From Arthrobacter sp. B3I9 (GTDB lineage Bacteria > Actinomycetota > Actinomycetes > Actinomycetales > Micrococcaceae): a stretch of 64,000 bases of DNA. Numbering within the stretch: position 1 is the stretch's first letter; each line of letters opens with the position of its first letter. The DNA lies in contig NZ_JAUSYO010000001.1 of NCBI RefSeq assembly GCF_030816935.1, positions 992,001-1,056,000 on the forward strand, written 5' to 3'. Shown piece by piece: positions 18,091-27,127 of this stretch. Below the pieces are notes generated by a model that was not told the origin of the DNA, searched no databases, and saw nothing but the letters and a program-made list of their open reading frames with translations. A program made the translations under genes and the position numbers.

Positions 18091-18642
18091 TCAGATGCGG
18101 CTGACGCGGTACGCGAAATTCGCCGGCGCGTTCGCGTCCACCTTGATGGAGAGAACCGCATCAGCCGGCAATGTCACCACATTCACCCGGGATGTCCCGC
18201 ACCGGAGGCTGAGGTCCACGAGTTCGTTCTCGCCGTCTTCTATGGAGAAGGACACCCGGCGGGTGCTCCGGCAGGCGAGGGTCAGGGCGTACGTGCCCTT
18301 GGGCAGCTGCGCGGTGGTGTCGCTGCGCTCCTCGTCGAGCTCAAGTGTGCCGAAGCCCGTGTGGAAAATCTCCCCCTTGGTGCCGGGCAGCACCTGCAGA
18401 ACCCAGGCATCAAGTTCAGCCCCGGACACGGGCTGGTTCAAGCTGGGATCCGGTGGGATGGCGGCATTGCTTAACGTCGGTGCTGCGGAGGGGCCGACGC
18501 TGTCATTGGCTAGGCCTTCGTCGTACTCGTAGGCGCAGCCGGCAAGGACGCCGGCCAGCAAGGCAGCACAGGTGACGGAGGCTGCCGCCGTGATGCGCTT
18601 CCGCGGCATTGCTTGTTCCCGCACACTTTCCGGGCGAGGCAT
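18091..18642 (-). CDS. Predicted lipoprotein, paralogue of the next gene
   Basis: 183 residues, function unknown. A signal sequence ends in the lipobox LAGC, then a short linker and a compact beta-rich domain with two cysteines (TLACRSTRR, LSLRCGTS) that could pair. The family pattern 'LPKGTYALTLACR ... VSFSIEDG' matches the neighbouring lipoprotein 'VPAGKYTLTVSCDG ... AFFEVSLDG', so the two look like tandem paralogues. Start taken at 18642 because TAAAGT at 18649-18654 ends six bases before it (leaderless pattern). An ATG at 18609 would give a more ordinary signal peptide. Confidence 0.8.
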   Translation of the reverse strand: MPRPESVREQAMPRKRITAAASVTCAALLAGVLAGCAYEYDEGLANDSVGPSAAPTLSNAAIPPDPSLNQPVSGAELDAWVLQVLPGTKGEIFHTGFGTLELDEERSDTTAQLPKGTYALTLACRSTRRVSFSIEDGENELVDLSLRCGTSRVNVVTLPADAVLSIKVDANAPANFAYRVSRI

Positions 18643-18739
18643 GACCTGACTTTAGGCGCGGGGAATACGAACCGCCAGAGCCGAACGTCCCAGTCCGGAG
18701 CGGCTGCCCCGCCCGGCTAAATGTACTGAATCAGGACAG

Positions 18740-19210
18740 CTAGGCGGGCGCGAGGTGGTAGCCGTAGATGAGCGGAGCGTCCACGCTGGAGGTGCTGATC
18801 TTCACGGTGCCGGCGGCGGGCAGGCTGATCGCGGCCGTCTCGTGGCTCCCGTTGCAGGCCGCCCCCGCTTCCGTCAGCAGGCGTCCGTCCAGCGAGACCT
18901 CAAAGAACGCCTTGCCGCCGCCGTCACAGCTCACCGTCAGCGTGTATTTTCCGGCGGGGACTCCTCCGGCCGTCTTGACGATCGGGTCGCGGCTCAGGAT
19001 CTTGCCGGCATCCTCCAGCACAATGCCGCTGGCTGAAGGAAGCGCGGTAGCTTTCCATGCCGGCACGTCGGCGGACTCAACAGAACGGACGGGAGAGCAC
19101 GCAGAGGCGGAGAGCACGACGGCGAGCGCCGCGGCGGCGCCGGCCGCCGTGCTGGCCAGTCGCCGCTGCGCGCCGGAGTTGCCGGGGAATCGGCCGGTAC
19201 GGGAAGGCAT
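18740..19210 (-). CDS. Predicted lipoprotein
   Basis: 156 residues, function unknown. Signal peptide with lipobox SASAC near residue 38, then a domain with GKYTLTVSCDGGGKAFFEVS and GAACNGSHET; the two cysteines probably form a disulfide. Similar in plan to the gene downstream. TAGATT at 19217-19222 ends six bases before the ATG, and the GAGGA touching the ATG is too close to be a ribosome site. It is divergent from merR, and the 143-base gap carries the merR promoter. Confidence 0.8.
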   Translation of the reverse strand: MPSRTGRFPGNSGAQRRLASTAAGAAAALAVVLSASACSPVRSVESADVPAWKATALPSASGIVLEDAGKILSRDPIVKTAGGVPAGKYTLTVSCDGGGKAFFEVSLDGRLLTEAGAACNGSHETAAISLPAAGTVKISTSSVDAPLIYGYHLAPA

Positions 19211-19271
19211 TCCTCAAATCTACCCCCCCGCGGCCGTGCGGATTCCCCACGATGAGCTATCCCTACGAGAC

Positions 19272-19302
19272 TTGACCTTGACGCAACGTCAACCTTTAGT
19301 CT
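19272..19302 (+). promoter_or_regulatory. MerR-type promoter with 19-bp spacer and central palindrome
   Basis: -35 TTGACC (19272-19277) and -10 TAGTCT (19297-19302) are 19 bp apart, the over-long spacing used by MerR activators. A perfect dyad TTGACG-CAA-CGTCAA fills the spacer (19278-19292). Position upstream of the merR gene implies autoregulation. Confidence 0.75.
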
Positions 19303-19353
19303 CAGAGAACAGGGCAGCACAGGAAGCCCAACGTTCGGAAAGGACTCTGCACC

Positions 19354-20118
19354 ATGGACTGGTCCGTGCAGCAGATCGCGAAGGTTGCCGGCACCACAAG
19401 CCGCACGCTGCGCCACTACGACGACATCGGGCTGCTCAAGCCCAGCCGCACCGGGCAGAACGGTTACCGGTATTACGACCAGGCGGCACTCGTGAGGCTC
19501 CAGCGCATCCTGCTCCTGCGTGAACTCGGGCTTGGCCTGCCGGCCGTTGCGGAGGTCATCGGCCGCGAGTCGGACGCGGAGAAGGCCCTGGGCCGTCACC
19601 TCGCCTGGCTCCGGAAGGAACAAGACCGGCTGGCCCGTCAGATCGCCTCGGTCGAGCAGACCATCCAATCAGTGAAAGAAGGAGAAGGAATCATGGCGGA
19701 GAAGATGTTCGACGGCTTTGATCACACCCAGTACAAGGAAGAGGTCGAGGAACGCTGGGGAAAGGACGCGTATGCCGCCGGCGATGCCTGGTGGCGGGGC
19801 ATGGGCGCCGCGGAAAAGGACGCCTGGAAGCGGCGGTCGCAGCAGCTCGGCAGTGACTGGACCGCGGCTGCCCTAGCCGGCATCGCCCCGGACAGCGGGG
19901 AGGCGCAGGAGCTGGCCCGGCGGCACGTCCAGTGGCTGACCGGCATTCCCGGTACGCCCGCAGCTACAGGCACCGGCGAAAGGGACATCAAGGGCTACGT
20001 GGCCGGCCTTGGCGACATGTATGTGGCCGATCCCCGCTTCGCCGCGAACTACGGCGGCGAGGCAGGAGCGGCGTTCGTCCGCGACGCGTTGAGGATCTAC
20101 GCGCAAATGCACCTCTAA
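19354..20118 (+). CDS. MerR-family regulator with TipAS-type ligand-binding domain
   Basis: 254 residues. MerR helix-turn-helix at the N-terminus (SVQQIAKVAGTTSRTLRHYDDIGLLKP, shown in part by TLRHYDDIGLL and NGYRYYD), a coiled-coil dimer helix to about residue 110, then a TipAS antibiotic-recognition domain (HTQYKEEVEERWGKDAY, GGEAGAAFVRDALRIYA). TipA-type regulators trap peptide antibiotics and switch on their own promoter, matching the 19-bp-spacer promoter upstream. GGAAAGGA precedes the ATG at a slightly long distance. Target genes beyond itself are not evident. Confidence 0.92.
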   Translation: MDWSVQQIAKVAGTTSRTLRHYDDIGLLKPSRTGQNGYRYYDQAALVRLQRILLLRELGLGLPAVAEVIGRESDAEKALGRHLAWLRKEQDRLARQIASVEQTIQSVKEGEGIMAEKMFDGFDHTQYKEEVEERWGKDAYAAGDAWWRGMGAAEKDAWKRRSQQLGSDWTAAALAGIAPDSGEAQELARRHVQWLTGIPGTPAATGTGERDIKGYVAGLGDMYVADPRFAANYGGEAGAAFVRDALRIYAQMHL

Positions 20119-20127
20119 GCTTGTCCG

Positions 20128-21765
20128 GTGACCGACTCAACGCTCTTTACCGACGGCAACATCCCCGACGCGCCCCGCAGCGACCTTCCGGGGTTGCTTG
20201 AAGCCCTGGCGGCCGACCTGGGGACCATCAGCTACACCGTCGACGGAGTAGCGGAACTGCTCGGCGAGGCAGCGCATTCGGCCCTCAGCCGGGACCAGCT
20301 GGTCCCGGCACTGATCGTCACCGGACGGGCCCTGTCCGGGGACCCGACGACGGCGGCGCTCGCCGCCGTCGTCCGGCTTTGGCTGCTGGCCGAGCCGCAG
20401 CCGGCCGCGACCGTCGACGCTGCCCTCCCCAGCATCCGCACCCAGGGCCTGCTGCAGCTGGGCCTGGTGGAACCGTCCGCGGAGGGTCTGGTGCAGGCGC
20501 GCGTTGACCTGCGCCCTTACGGCTGGGCCGGCACCGAGGGGGACGACACCGTCAGCAGCGGCGGAGCCGACCTGTGGGTCGCCAGCGACCTCGCCGCGCA
20601 CCAGCGCCCCGGCGTCCTCCGCCACGACCATGTGCTGGGGATCGGGCAGGCGTCCACCACGCTGGTCCAGGTCACAACCCGCCGCCATGTTGCCCGGGCC
20701 CTGGACCTGGGCACCGGCTGCGGCATCCAGACGTTCCACCTGCTGCACCACGCGGAGCACGTCACGGCCACGGACATCTCGGAGCGCGCCCTGGCCTTCA
20801 CCCGCTTCAATCTGTTGCTCAACGCCGCCGAACTGCATGTGGATCCCGCCAACCTTGCGGACCGCGTGAGCCTCCGCCTGGGTTCACTGCTGGAACCGGT
20901 GGCCGGCGAGAAGTTCGAACTGGTGGTTTCCAATCCGCCGTTCGTCATCACGCCACGTAGCGCCGGTGAAGCCGCGGCGGACCAGTTCACGTACCGCGAC
21001 GGCGGCCTGCCGGGAGATGACATTGTCGCTTCCCTGGTCCGCGCCCTGCCCTCGGTTCTCGCCCCGGCGGGAACGGCCCAGTTACTGGGCAACTGGGAGA
21101 TCCCGGAGGGGGCTGCCTGGGACGAGCGGCCCCAAAGCTGGGCCAGCCAGGACACGGACGCGTGGTTCATCCAACGGGAACAGGTGGGGCCGGAACAGTA
21201 CGCGGAGACCTGGCTGCAGGACGCGTCCGAATCCCGGGACCGCCGGCTTTACCAGGACTCCTATGCCGCCTACCTTGACGACTTTGCTTCCCGGAAGGTG
21301 GGGGCCATCGGCTTCGGAATGATCTGGTTGCGGCGCCCGGCACAGGGAGCGGCCCCGGTGCTTTCCCGTTTCGAGGAAATCACGTACCCGATCGAGCAGC
21401 CCGTCGGGCCCCACCTGGGCGCCGCCGTCGAACGTGCCGACTGGCTGGCCGCCCACGAACTGGCGGACGCGCACCTGCTGGTGGCCGAGGATGTCACAGA
21501 GGAACGGCACCAGCGCCCCGGCGCCGAACACCCCGGCGTGATCCTGCTGCGCCAGGGTGCGGGCCTTCGGCGCACCAACCTGCTGAGCACGGAACTGGCC
21601 GGCTTTGTCTCTGCGTGCGACGGCGACCTGTCCGTCGGGCAAATCATCGGCGCCCTGGAGGCGTTGCTCGGTGGGTACGACGGCTTTGACGCCGGGACTT
21701 TCCATGGCGGGCTCCTCGCGGACGTGCGAAACCTGGTCCGGGACGGCTTCCTGCTCCCCGCCTGA
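20128..21765 (+). CDS. N5-glutamine/RNA methyltransferase-like protein (DUF7059 + class I MTase)
   Basis: 545 residues. N-terminal region to about residue 90 of DUF7059 type, then a class I methyltransferase: motif I LDLGTGCGIQ at 192, acidic ATDIS loop, and NPPF at 269, the motif of HemK/PrmC and of N6-adenine/N2-guanine methyltransferases. A C-terminal segment of about 150 residues is unassigned. GTG start: TAAGCT at 20116-20121 ends six bases before it, and its TAA is the merR stop codon, so the promoter is built into the end of merR. Substrate (protein Gln or RNA) undecided. Confidence 0.86.
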   Translation: MTDSTLFTDGNIPDAPRSDLPGLLEALAADLGTISYTVDGVAELLGEAAHSALSRDQLVPALIVTGRALSGDPTTAALAAVVRLWLLAEPQPAATVDAALPSIRTQGLLQLGLVEPSAEGLVQARVDLRPYGWAGTEGDDTVSSGGADLWVASDLAAHQRPGVLRHDHVLGIGQASTTLVQVTTRRHVARALDLGTGCGIQTFHLLHHAEHVTATDISERALAFTRFNLLLNAAELHVDPANLADRVSLRLGSLLEPVAGEKFELVVSNPPFVITPRSAGEAAADQFTYRDGGLPGDDIVASLVRALPSVLAPAGTAQLLGNWEIPEGAAWDERPQSWASQDTDAWFIQREQVGPEQYAETWLQDASESRDRRLYQDSYAAYLDDFASRKVGAIGFGMIWLRRPAQGAAPVLSRFEEITYPIEQPVGPHLGAAVERADWLAAHELADAHLLVAEDVTEERHQRPGAEHPGVILLRQGAGLRRTNLLSTELAGFVSACDGDLSVGQIIGALEALLGGYDGFDAGTFHGGLLADVRNLVRDGFLLPA

Positions 21766-21837
21766 CGGCCACACGGACCCGGCTCAAGGCTGTCAAGCAT
21801 CCCCTTCAGAGCCGGCGGCGCTCGATAGACTGGTTCC

Positions 21838-22581
21838 GTGAATGCAGAAACCCCCACGGCGGGGTCGCCGGACGCGAAGCGCCGCCAGCGCCCGGAAAAG
21901 AAAGTGGAAATCACCGATCCGAAGGCGATCCGAGCGCTTGCCCATGCCGCCCGGCTGGAAGTCATTTCCGAGCTGTATGCCACCCAGGTCAGCCGGACGG
22001 CCACCGAGCTCGCCGCCCAGACCGGCCTCACGCCCAGCGCCATGAGCTACCACCTCCGCGCGCTGCAGAAGTGGGGCATGGTGGTGCCCGCGGCCACTGC
22101 CGGCGACGCCCGCGAACGCCGCTGGAAAGCCGCCGGCACCGACTTCACGATCAACTCCGGCGGGGGAGTGGCGAGCCCGGAATTCGCCGTGCTGGACCTG
22201 GAGCTGGATGCGTTCCGCCGCCGCGTCAACTCCTATGCCAAAACGCGGGTCGAACGCCGCGAGCGGGGCGAGTCCGCGGACGGCCCCTCGTCGGTTGTGC
22301 TGGCCAGCAACCTGCTGTATCTCACACCGGACCAACGGACCGAATTGACCGAGCGGTTGTTTGCCCTGCTCCGGGACTACGAGCTCGAGGACCCGGACCG
22401 CGTGCCCGACGGCGCCCAGCGGATGGCGACCATGTGGTCGATGATCCCGGATGACCGCGGCAACGCTGCCGTGCCAGGGCGCGCCGCGGAGAGTCCCGCC
22501 GGCATGCTTGGCGGCAGCGCCGACGGCCCCTCCACAGGCCGGGGGCGCGGGCCGGAACACGGCGTCACATCTCTGCTCTGA
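21838..22581 (+). CDS. ArsR-type winged-helix transcriptional regulator
   Basis: 247 residues. Winged helix in residues about 25-100: DPKAIRALAHAARLEVISEL, TATELAAQTGLTPSAMSYHLRALQKWGMV (recognition part SAMSYHLRAL). No metal-site cysteines. C-terminal half is helical and of unknown ligand, ending in a Gly/Pro-rich tail. The start GTG is preceded at six bases by TAGACT (21826-21831), a leaderless pattern. topA follows 113 bases downstream. Confidence 0.88.
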   Translation: MNAETPTAGSPDAKRRQRPEKKVEITDPKAIRALAHAARLEVISELYATQVSRTATELAAQTGLTPSAMSYHLRALQKWGMVVPAATAGDARERRWKAAGTDFTINSGGGVASPEFAVLDLELDAFRRRVNSYAKTRVERRERGESADGPSSVVLASNLLYLTPDQRTELTERLFALLRDYELEDPDRVPDGAQRMATMWSMIPDDRGNAAVPGRAAESPAGMLGGSADGPSTGRGRGPEHGVTSLL

Positions 22582-22694
22582 GTCGCTGCGGCGGACCCGT
22601 GTTTTCCACACGGTTGCGCGGAAATCGGCAAAATATGGTGAACTAGGCGGGTATGGGCGCATCTGCCCGAGCAACCTTTTTCTGTAGGAGCACC

Positions 22695-25439
22695 GTGCCA
22701 AGCAAGGCCAAAACCGGCAAGAAACTCGTCATTGTTGAGTCTCCCGCCAAGAGCAAGACCATCGCCAAGTACCTCGGCGAGGGCTTTATCGTCGAGGCCT
22801 CCATCGGTCACATCCGCGACCTGCCGCAGCCCTCGGAACTCCCTGCTGAACTGAAAAAGACGTCGGTGGGCAAGTTCGCCGTCGACGTTGAAAACGACTT
22901 CAAGCCGTACTACGTGGTGTCCGCGGACAAGAAGAAAAAGGTCGCCGAACTCAAGGCCCAGCTCAAAGACGCCGATGCGCTCTATCTCGCAACCGATGGG
23001 GACCGCGAGGGCGAGGCCATCGCGTGGCACCTGCTGGAGGTACTGAAGCCCAAGGTGCCGGTTTACCGCATGACGTTCGGTGAAATCACCAAGGAAGCCA
23101 TCCACCGCGCCATGGACAACCTGCGCGACGTCGACCAGGACCTGGTGGATGCGCAGGAGACCCGCCGCGTGCTGGACCGGCTGTACGGATACGAGATCTC
23201 GCCCGTGCTGTGGCGCAAGGTTGCCCGCGGCCTCTCCGCCGGCCGCGTGCAGTCCGTGGTGACCCGCATGGTGGTGGACCGCGAACGCGAGCGCATGGCG
23301 TTCAAGGCGGCCTCCTACTGGGACCTCACCGGCCAGTTCGGGACCGGAGCCGGTTCGGCGTCCTTCAAGGCCAAGTTGGCAGCGGTCGACGGCGCCAAGG
23401 TCGCCAGCGGCCGTGACTTCAACGACAATGGCGAGCTCACCGCCCGAAACGTCGTCCACCTCAACGAGGAACTCGCCACCTCCCTCGCGGCGGGGCTGCA
23501 GGATGCGGACTTCCGCGTCCGCTCCGTCGACACCAAGCCCTACACCCGCCGCCCGGCGGCGCCGTTCACCACCTCCACGCTGCAGCAGGAGGCCGGCCGC
23601 AAGCTGCGCTTCTCCTCGAAAAGCACCATGCAGGTGGCCCAGCGCCTGTACGAAAACGGCTACATCACCTATATGCGTACGGACTCGTCCGCACTGAGCA
23701 ACGAGGCCGTCACGGCCGCGCGGCGCCAGGCCTCGGAACTGTACGGTCCGGAATACATCCCGGCGTCTCCGCGGGTCTACAGCGGCAAGGCCGCGAACGC
23801 GCAGGAGGCCCACGAGGCCATCCGCCCCGCCGGTGACTCCTTCCGCACCCCGGCCCAGGTGGCCAAGCAGCTGTCCGGCGACGAGTTCCGGCTCTACGAG
23901 CTCATCTGGAAGCGCACCGTCGCCTCGCAGATGGCCGACGCCAAGGGTTCAACGGCCACCATCCGCCTCGGCGCAGTGGCTGCTGCCACGACGGGCGCAA
24001 GCCGGGACGCGGAATTCTCGGCCTCAGGCACGGTCATCACGTTCCCCGGGTTCCTCGCCGCGTACGAAGAAGGCAAGGACGAAAGCCGCGGCGACGAGGA
24101 TTCCGAGGAAGCCCGCCGGCTGCCGAACGTCGCCAAGGACGATGCCCTCACGGCCTCGGAGATTGTCGCCGTCGGCCATGAGACGTCGCCGCCGCCGCGC
24201 TTCACGGAAGCGTCCCTGACCGCCGAGCTGGAAAAGAAGGGGATCGGCCGCCCGTCGACCTACGCCTCCACCATCTCCACCATCCAGGACCGCGGCTACG
24301 TCCGGAAGCAGGGCTCCGCGCTGGTTCCGAGCTGGATCGCGTTCTCCGTGGTCCGGCTCCTGGAACAGCACTTCCACGACTACGTGGACTACGAGTTCAC
24401 GGCCGACATGGAAGCGGACCTGGACAAGATCGCGAACGGCGAGGCGGCCGGTGCCACCTGGCTGAAGCACTTCTACTTCGGTGAAGACGCCGATCCCGGC
24501 CTCCTGAGCATCGTGAACAACCTCGGCGAAATTGATGCCCGCGAGATCAATTCGATCCCCATCACGGACGAGATCACGCTGCGGGTGGGCAAGTTCGGTC
24601 CTTACTTGGAGAGCTCCGCCGCGACGGTGGATCCAAAAACCGGTGAAGTCGTGGAGAACTCCCGCGCCAACGTTCCCGAGGACCTGGCGCCGGACGAGCT
24701 CACTGCCGCCAAGGCCGTCGAACTGATGGAGACCGCGGCGCCGGAGGAACGGGTGCTCGGCAAGGATCCGCACACGGGGCACACGGTCGTGGCCAAGAAC
24801 GGCCGCTACGGAGCCTACGTCACCGAGATCATTCCCGAGATGACCGAGGAACAGCTGGCCAACCAGCCGGTGGAGTACTACAAGAACGGCAAACCCAAGC
24901 CGCCGAAAAAGCCCGTCAAGGCCAAACCGCGCACCGGGTCCCTGTTTGCGTCCATGGGCGTGGACACCATCACGCTGGATGAGGCGCTGCAGCTCATGAG
25001 CCTTCCCCGGGTGCTCGGCCAGGACGCCGAGGGCAACCCGATCACCGTCCAGAACGGCCGGTTCGGCCCGTACCTGAAGAAGGGTACGGATTCCCGGTCC
25101 ATCGGGTCCGAGGAAGAAATCTTCACCATCACGCTCGAACAGGCGCTGGAGATCTACTCGCAGCCCAAACAACGTGGCGCCCGCGCGGCCGTCCCCCCGC
25201 TGGCGGAGTTCGGTCCGGACCCGGTTTCGGAGAAGAACATCGTGGTGAAGGAAGGCCGTTTCGGCCCGTACATCACCGATGGCGTCACCAACATCACCGT
25301 CCCGCGCACCACCTCGCTGGAAGAGCTGACCCGGGAACGCGCCGTCGAGCTGCTTGCGGAAAAGCGCGCCAAGGGACCGGTCAAGCGTACGACGACGGCC
25401 CGCAAGGCTCCCGCGCGCAAGGCCGTCGCCAAGAAGTAG
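22695..25439 (+). CDS. topA: DNA topoisomerase I
   Basis: 914 residues, type IA enzyme that relaxes negative supercoils. Toprim domain at the start (KLVIVESPAKSKTIAKYLG; DGDREGEAIAWHL), catalytic Tyr326 in ITYMRTDSS, and EKKGIGRPSTYA. Instead of zinc fingers the C-terminus has actinobacterial-type repeats with GKFGPYLE, GRYGAYVTE, GRFGPYLKKG and GRFGPYITDG, then a Lys/Ala-rich basic tail (RTTTARKAPARKAVAKK). GTG at 22695 follows TAGGAG; a longer frame from 22653 is not favoured. Confidence 0.97.
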   Translation: MPSKAKTGKKLVIVESPAKSKTIAKYLGEGFIVEASIGHIRDLPQPSELPAELKKTSVGKFAVDVENDFKPYYVVSADKKKKVAELKAQLKDADALYLATDGDREGEAIAWHLLEVLKPKVPVYRMTFGEITKEAIHRAMDNLRDVDQDLVDAQETRRVLDRLYGYEISPVLWRKVARGLSAGRVQSVVTRMVVDRERERMAFKAASYWDLTGQFGTGAGSASFKAKLAAVDGAKVASGRDFNDNGELTARNVVHLNEELATSLAAGLQDADFRVRSVDTKPYTRRPAAPFTTSTLQQEAGRKLRFSSKSTMQVAQRLYENGYITYMRTDSSALSNEAVTAARRQASELYGPEYIPASPRVYSGKAANAQEAHEAIRPAGDSFRTPAQVAKQLSGDEFRLYELIWKRTVASQMADAKGSTATIRLGAVAAATTGASRDAEFSASGTVITFPGFLAAYEEGKDESRGDEDSEEARRLPNVAKDDALTASEIVAVGHETSPPPRFTEASLTAELEKKGIGRPSTYASTISTIQDRGYVRKQGSALVPSWIAFSVVRLLEQHFHDYVDYEFTADMEADLDKIANGEAAGATWLKHFYFGEDADPGLLSIVNNLGEIDAREINSIPITDEITLRVGKFGPYLESSAATVDPKTGEVVENSRANVPEDLAPDELTAAKAVELMETAAPEERVLGKDPHTGHTVVAKNGRYGAYVTEIIPEMTEEQLANQPVEYYKNGKPKPPKKPVKAKPRTGSLFASMGVDTITLDEALQLMSLPRVLGQDAEGNPITVQNGRFGPYLKKGTDSRSIGSEEEIFTITLEQALEIYSQPKQRGARAAVPPLAEFGPDPVSEKNIVVKEGRFGPYITDGVTNITVPRTTSLEELTRERAVELLAEKRAKGPVKRTTTARKAPARKAVAKK

Positions 25440-25444
25440 GGCGG

Positions 25445-25479
25445 GCTGCCGGCGTCGTCGTGTTTGCGGAGCCGGCAGC
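25445..25479 (+). terminator. GC-rich hairpin after topA
   Basis: Perfect 9-bp stem GCTGCCGGC/GCCGGCAGC with a 17-base loop, directly after the topA stop. There is no U-run, so it may only slow or protect the transcript. Confidence 0.4.
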
Positions 25480-25498
25480 GACGTGATCGAGTAGGAGC

Positions 25499-25963
25499 AT
25501 GACTGAACAGCAGACTCCTTCAGATCCCCAGCCGCTGAACGATCTCGAAGAGCAGCTCGCCCGGGGTGAGCAGCCTGACGCCAATCCTATTGACGTCATC
25601 CTGGCCTTCCTCAATAACGAGGTGTACGTGGTCAGCTCCGACGCCCTTGAGGGACCGGACTCGCAGGTCGAGCCGCTTGTGCTCGCCAATTCCGCCGGCA
25701 AGCCCGTCCTGGCAGTGTTTTCGCACCCGAGCCGCGTCGGGGAGCAGTACCTGGAAGCTGCGCCCAATGTGCTTGGCACGCAGGGTGCCGCGATCATCGG
25801 CAACCTCGGGGACGAGCTCGGCATGGTCATCAACCCCGGCGCAGCATTCGGCTTCGAGATCGATCCGGAAGGCGTTGCCAACATCCGCCGCGATTTCAAG
25901 CCCGCCGATGCCGACGGGCAGGATGCCGGGGACCTCCCAGGACCCGGGGGCGGGCAGGGCTAA
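25499..25963 (+). CDS. SseB-family protein
   Basis: 154 residues, single SseB N-terminal domain (NPIDVILAFLNNEVYVVSS, GKPVLAVFSHPSRVGEQY, GDELGMVINPGAAFGFEI). Function is poorly known; in enterobacteria SseB regulates stress and serine-related activity. ATG with TAGGAG at six bases. The Gly/Pro-rich end is probably disordered. Confidence 0.82.
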   Translation: MTEQQTPSDPQPLNDLEEQLARGEQPDANPIDVILAFLNNEVYVVSSDALEGPDSQVEPLVLANSAGKPVLAVFSHPSRVGEQYLEAAPNVLGTQGAAIIGNLGDELGMVINPGAAFGFEIDPEGVANIRRDFKPADADGQDAGDLPGPGGGQG

Positions 25964-26005
25964 GGCCGGTTAGGCCAGCCGCCCCCGCGGGGGAATAATG
26001 GCACC

Positions 26006-27016
26006 ATGCGTCTTGGCGTCCTCGATATCGGTTCGAATACCGTCCACCTGCTGCTGGTCGACGCGCACCCGGGCGCGCGCCCGGTGCCCTTCGCCTCCCA
26101 CAAACGCCCGCTGTCCCTCGTGCAGTTCCTCGACGGCGACGGCAACATCAACGACGCCGGCCAGAATGAGCTGATTGAGTTCGTCCTGGAGGCCTGGGAA
26201 TTCGCCGCCAAGCACAAGGCCGCCGATCTCCTGGCGTTCTGCACGTCGGCCATCCGCGAGGCCACGAACGGGCCCGCAGTCCTGGCCCGGGTCAAGCACG
26301 AAACCACCGTGACCCTCCAGGAACTGGCCGGCAGTGAAGAAGCCTCCATGACGTTCTTCGCGGTCCGCCGCTGGTACGGCTGGGGCGCCGGTCCAATCCT
26401 GGACCTCGACATCGGCGGCGGTTCATTCGAAATGGCCTACGGGCAGGACGAACTCCCCGAACTGGCCATGTCCGTCCCGCTCGGAGCGAGCCGGCTGACG
26501 CGGGACTGGCTGCGCGAGGACCCGCCCACGGCCAGGAGCGTCAAGGAACTCCGGGGCTACATCCGGGCCACGCTCAGTCCTGTGGTGCGCAACTTCGAAA
26601 GCCTGGGCCGGGCGAACCTCGTGGCCGGAACCTCCAAGACCTTCCGCTCCCTGGCGCGCATCGCGGGGGCCGCACCCAGTGCCGCCGGACCCTACGTCAA
26701 GCGTGAGCTGTTCGCCACGGACCTGGGCCTCTGGGCGCAGCGCATCTCGGCCATGACCATTGAGGACCGGCTGCACCTTCCCGGGGTCTCGGAGGCCCGT
26801 GCACCCCAGCTGCTGGCCGGTGCGCTCGTGGCGGAGGCGGCACTGGAGCTCTTCCGGTTCCCCAGCATGGAAATCTGCCCTTGGGCCTTGCGGGAGGGGC
26901 TCATTCTGCGGCGCCTGGACCAGCTGGTCTTCGACGGGCCGCTGGAACCGGCTCCGCACGTGGGCCGGCTCGCGGACACCCAGTCCGCCGCCCGCCGGGC
27001 CGCCGAGGTCAGCTGA
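26006..27016 (+). CDS. Ppx/GppA-family exopolyphosphatase/pppGpp phosphohydrolase
   Basis: 336 residues of the ASKHA fold. Phosphate-1 loop LDIGSNTVHLLL, phosphate-2 loop LDIGGGSFEMAYG and catalytic-region EELAGSEEA-like sequence (QELAGSEEASMTF). Short form without the C-terminal HD domain, as in the two actinobacterial Ppx paralogues. AATAAT six bases before the ATG may be the -10 of a leaderless message. Polyphosphate versus (p)ppGpp preference cannot be told. Confidence 0.93.
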   Translation: MRLGVLDIGSNTVHLLLVDAHPGARPVPFASHKRPLSLVQFLDGDGNINDAGQNELIEFVLEAWEFAAKHKAADLLAFCTSAIREATNGPAVLARVKHETTVTLQELAGSEEASMTFFAVRRWYGWGAGPILDLDIGGGSFEMAYGQDELPELAMSVPLGASRLTRDWLREDPPTARSVKELRGYIRATLSPVVRNFESLGRANLVAGTSKTFRSLARIAGAAPSAAGPYVKRELFATDLGLWAQRISAMTIEDRLHLPGVSEARAPQLLAGALVAEAALELFRFPSMEICPWALREGLILRRLDQLVFDGPLEPAPHVGRLADTQSAARRAAEVS

Positions 27017-27045
27017 GCGAAACCGGTGCAACTTCCGGCAGGAAA

Positions 27046-27075
27046 GTGTCGATCCGGGTGCAGTCCGTTCGTTTA
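27046..27075 (+). promoter_or_regulatory. Candidate ECF42-type promoter for the DGPF/sigma pair
   Basis: TGTCGA at 27046-27051 followed about 17-18 bp later by CGTTTA (27070-27075). From memory the ECF42 target promoter has TGTCGA at -35 and CG(A/T)C at -10; here the -10 part fits only partly. Its place before a DGPF gene and the sigma gene supports autoregulation. Confidence 0.5.
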
Positions 27076-27127
27076 GAAGGTGAGAGGCCGGTACAGAGCC
27101 GGCCGGATCGTCAAGGAGGACATCACG

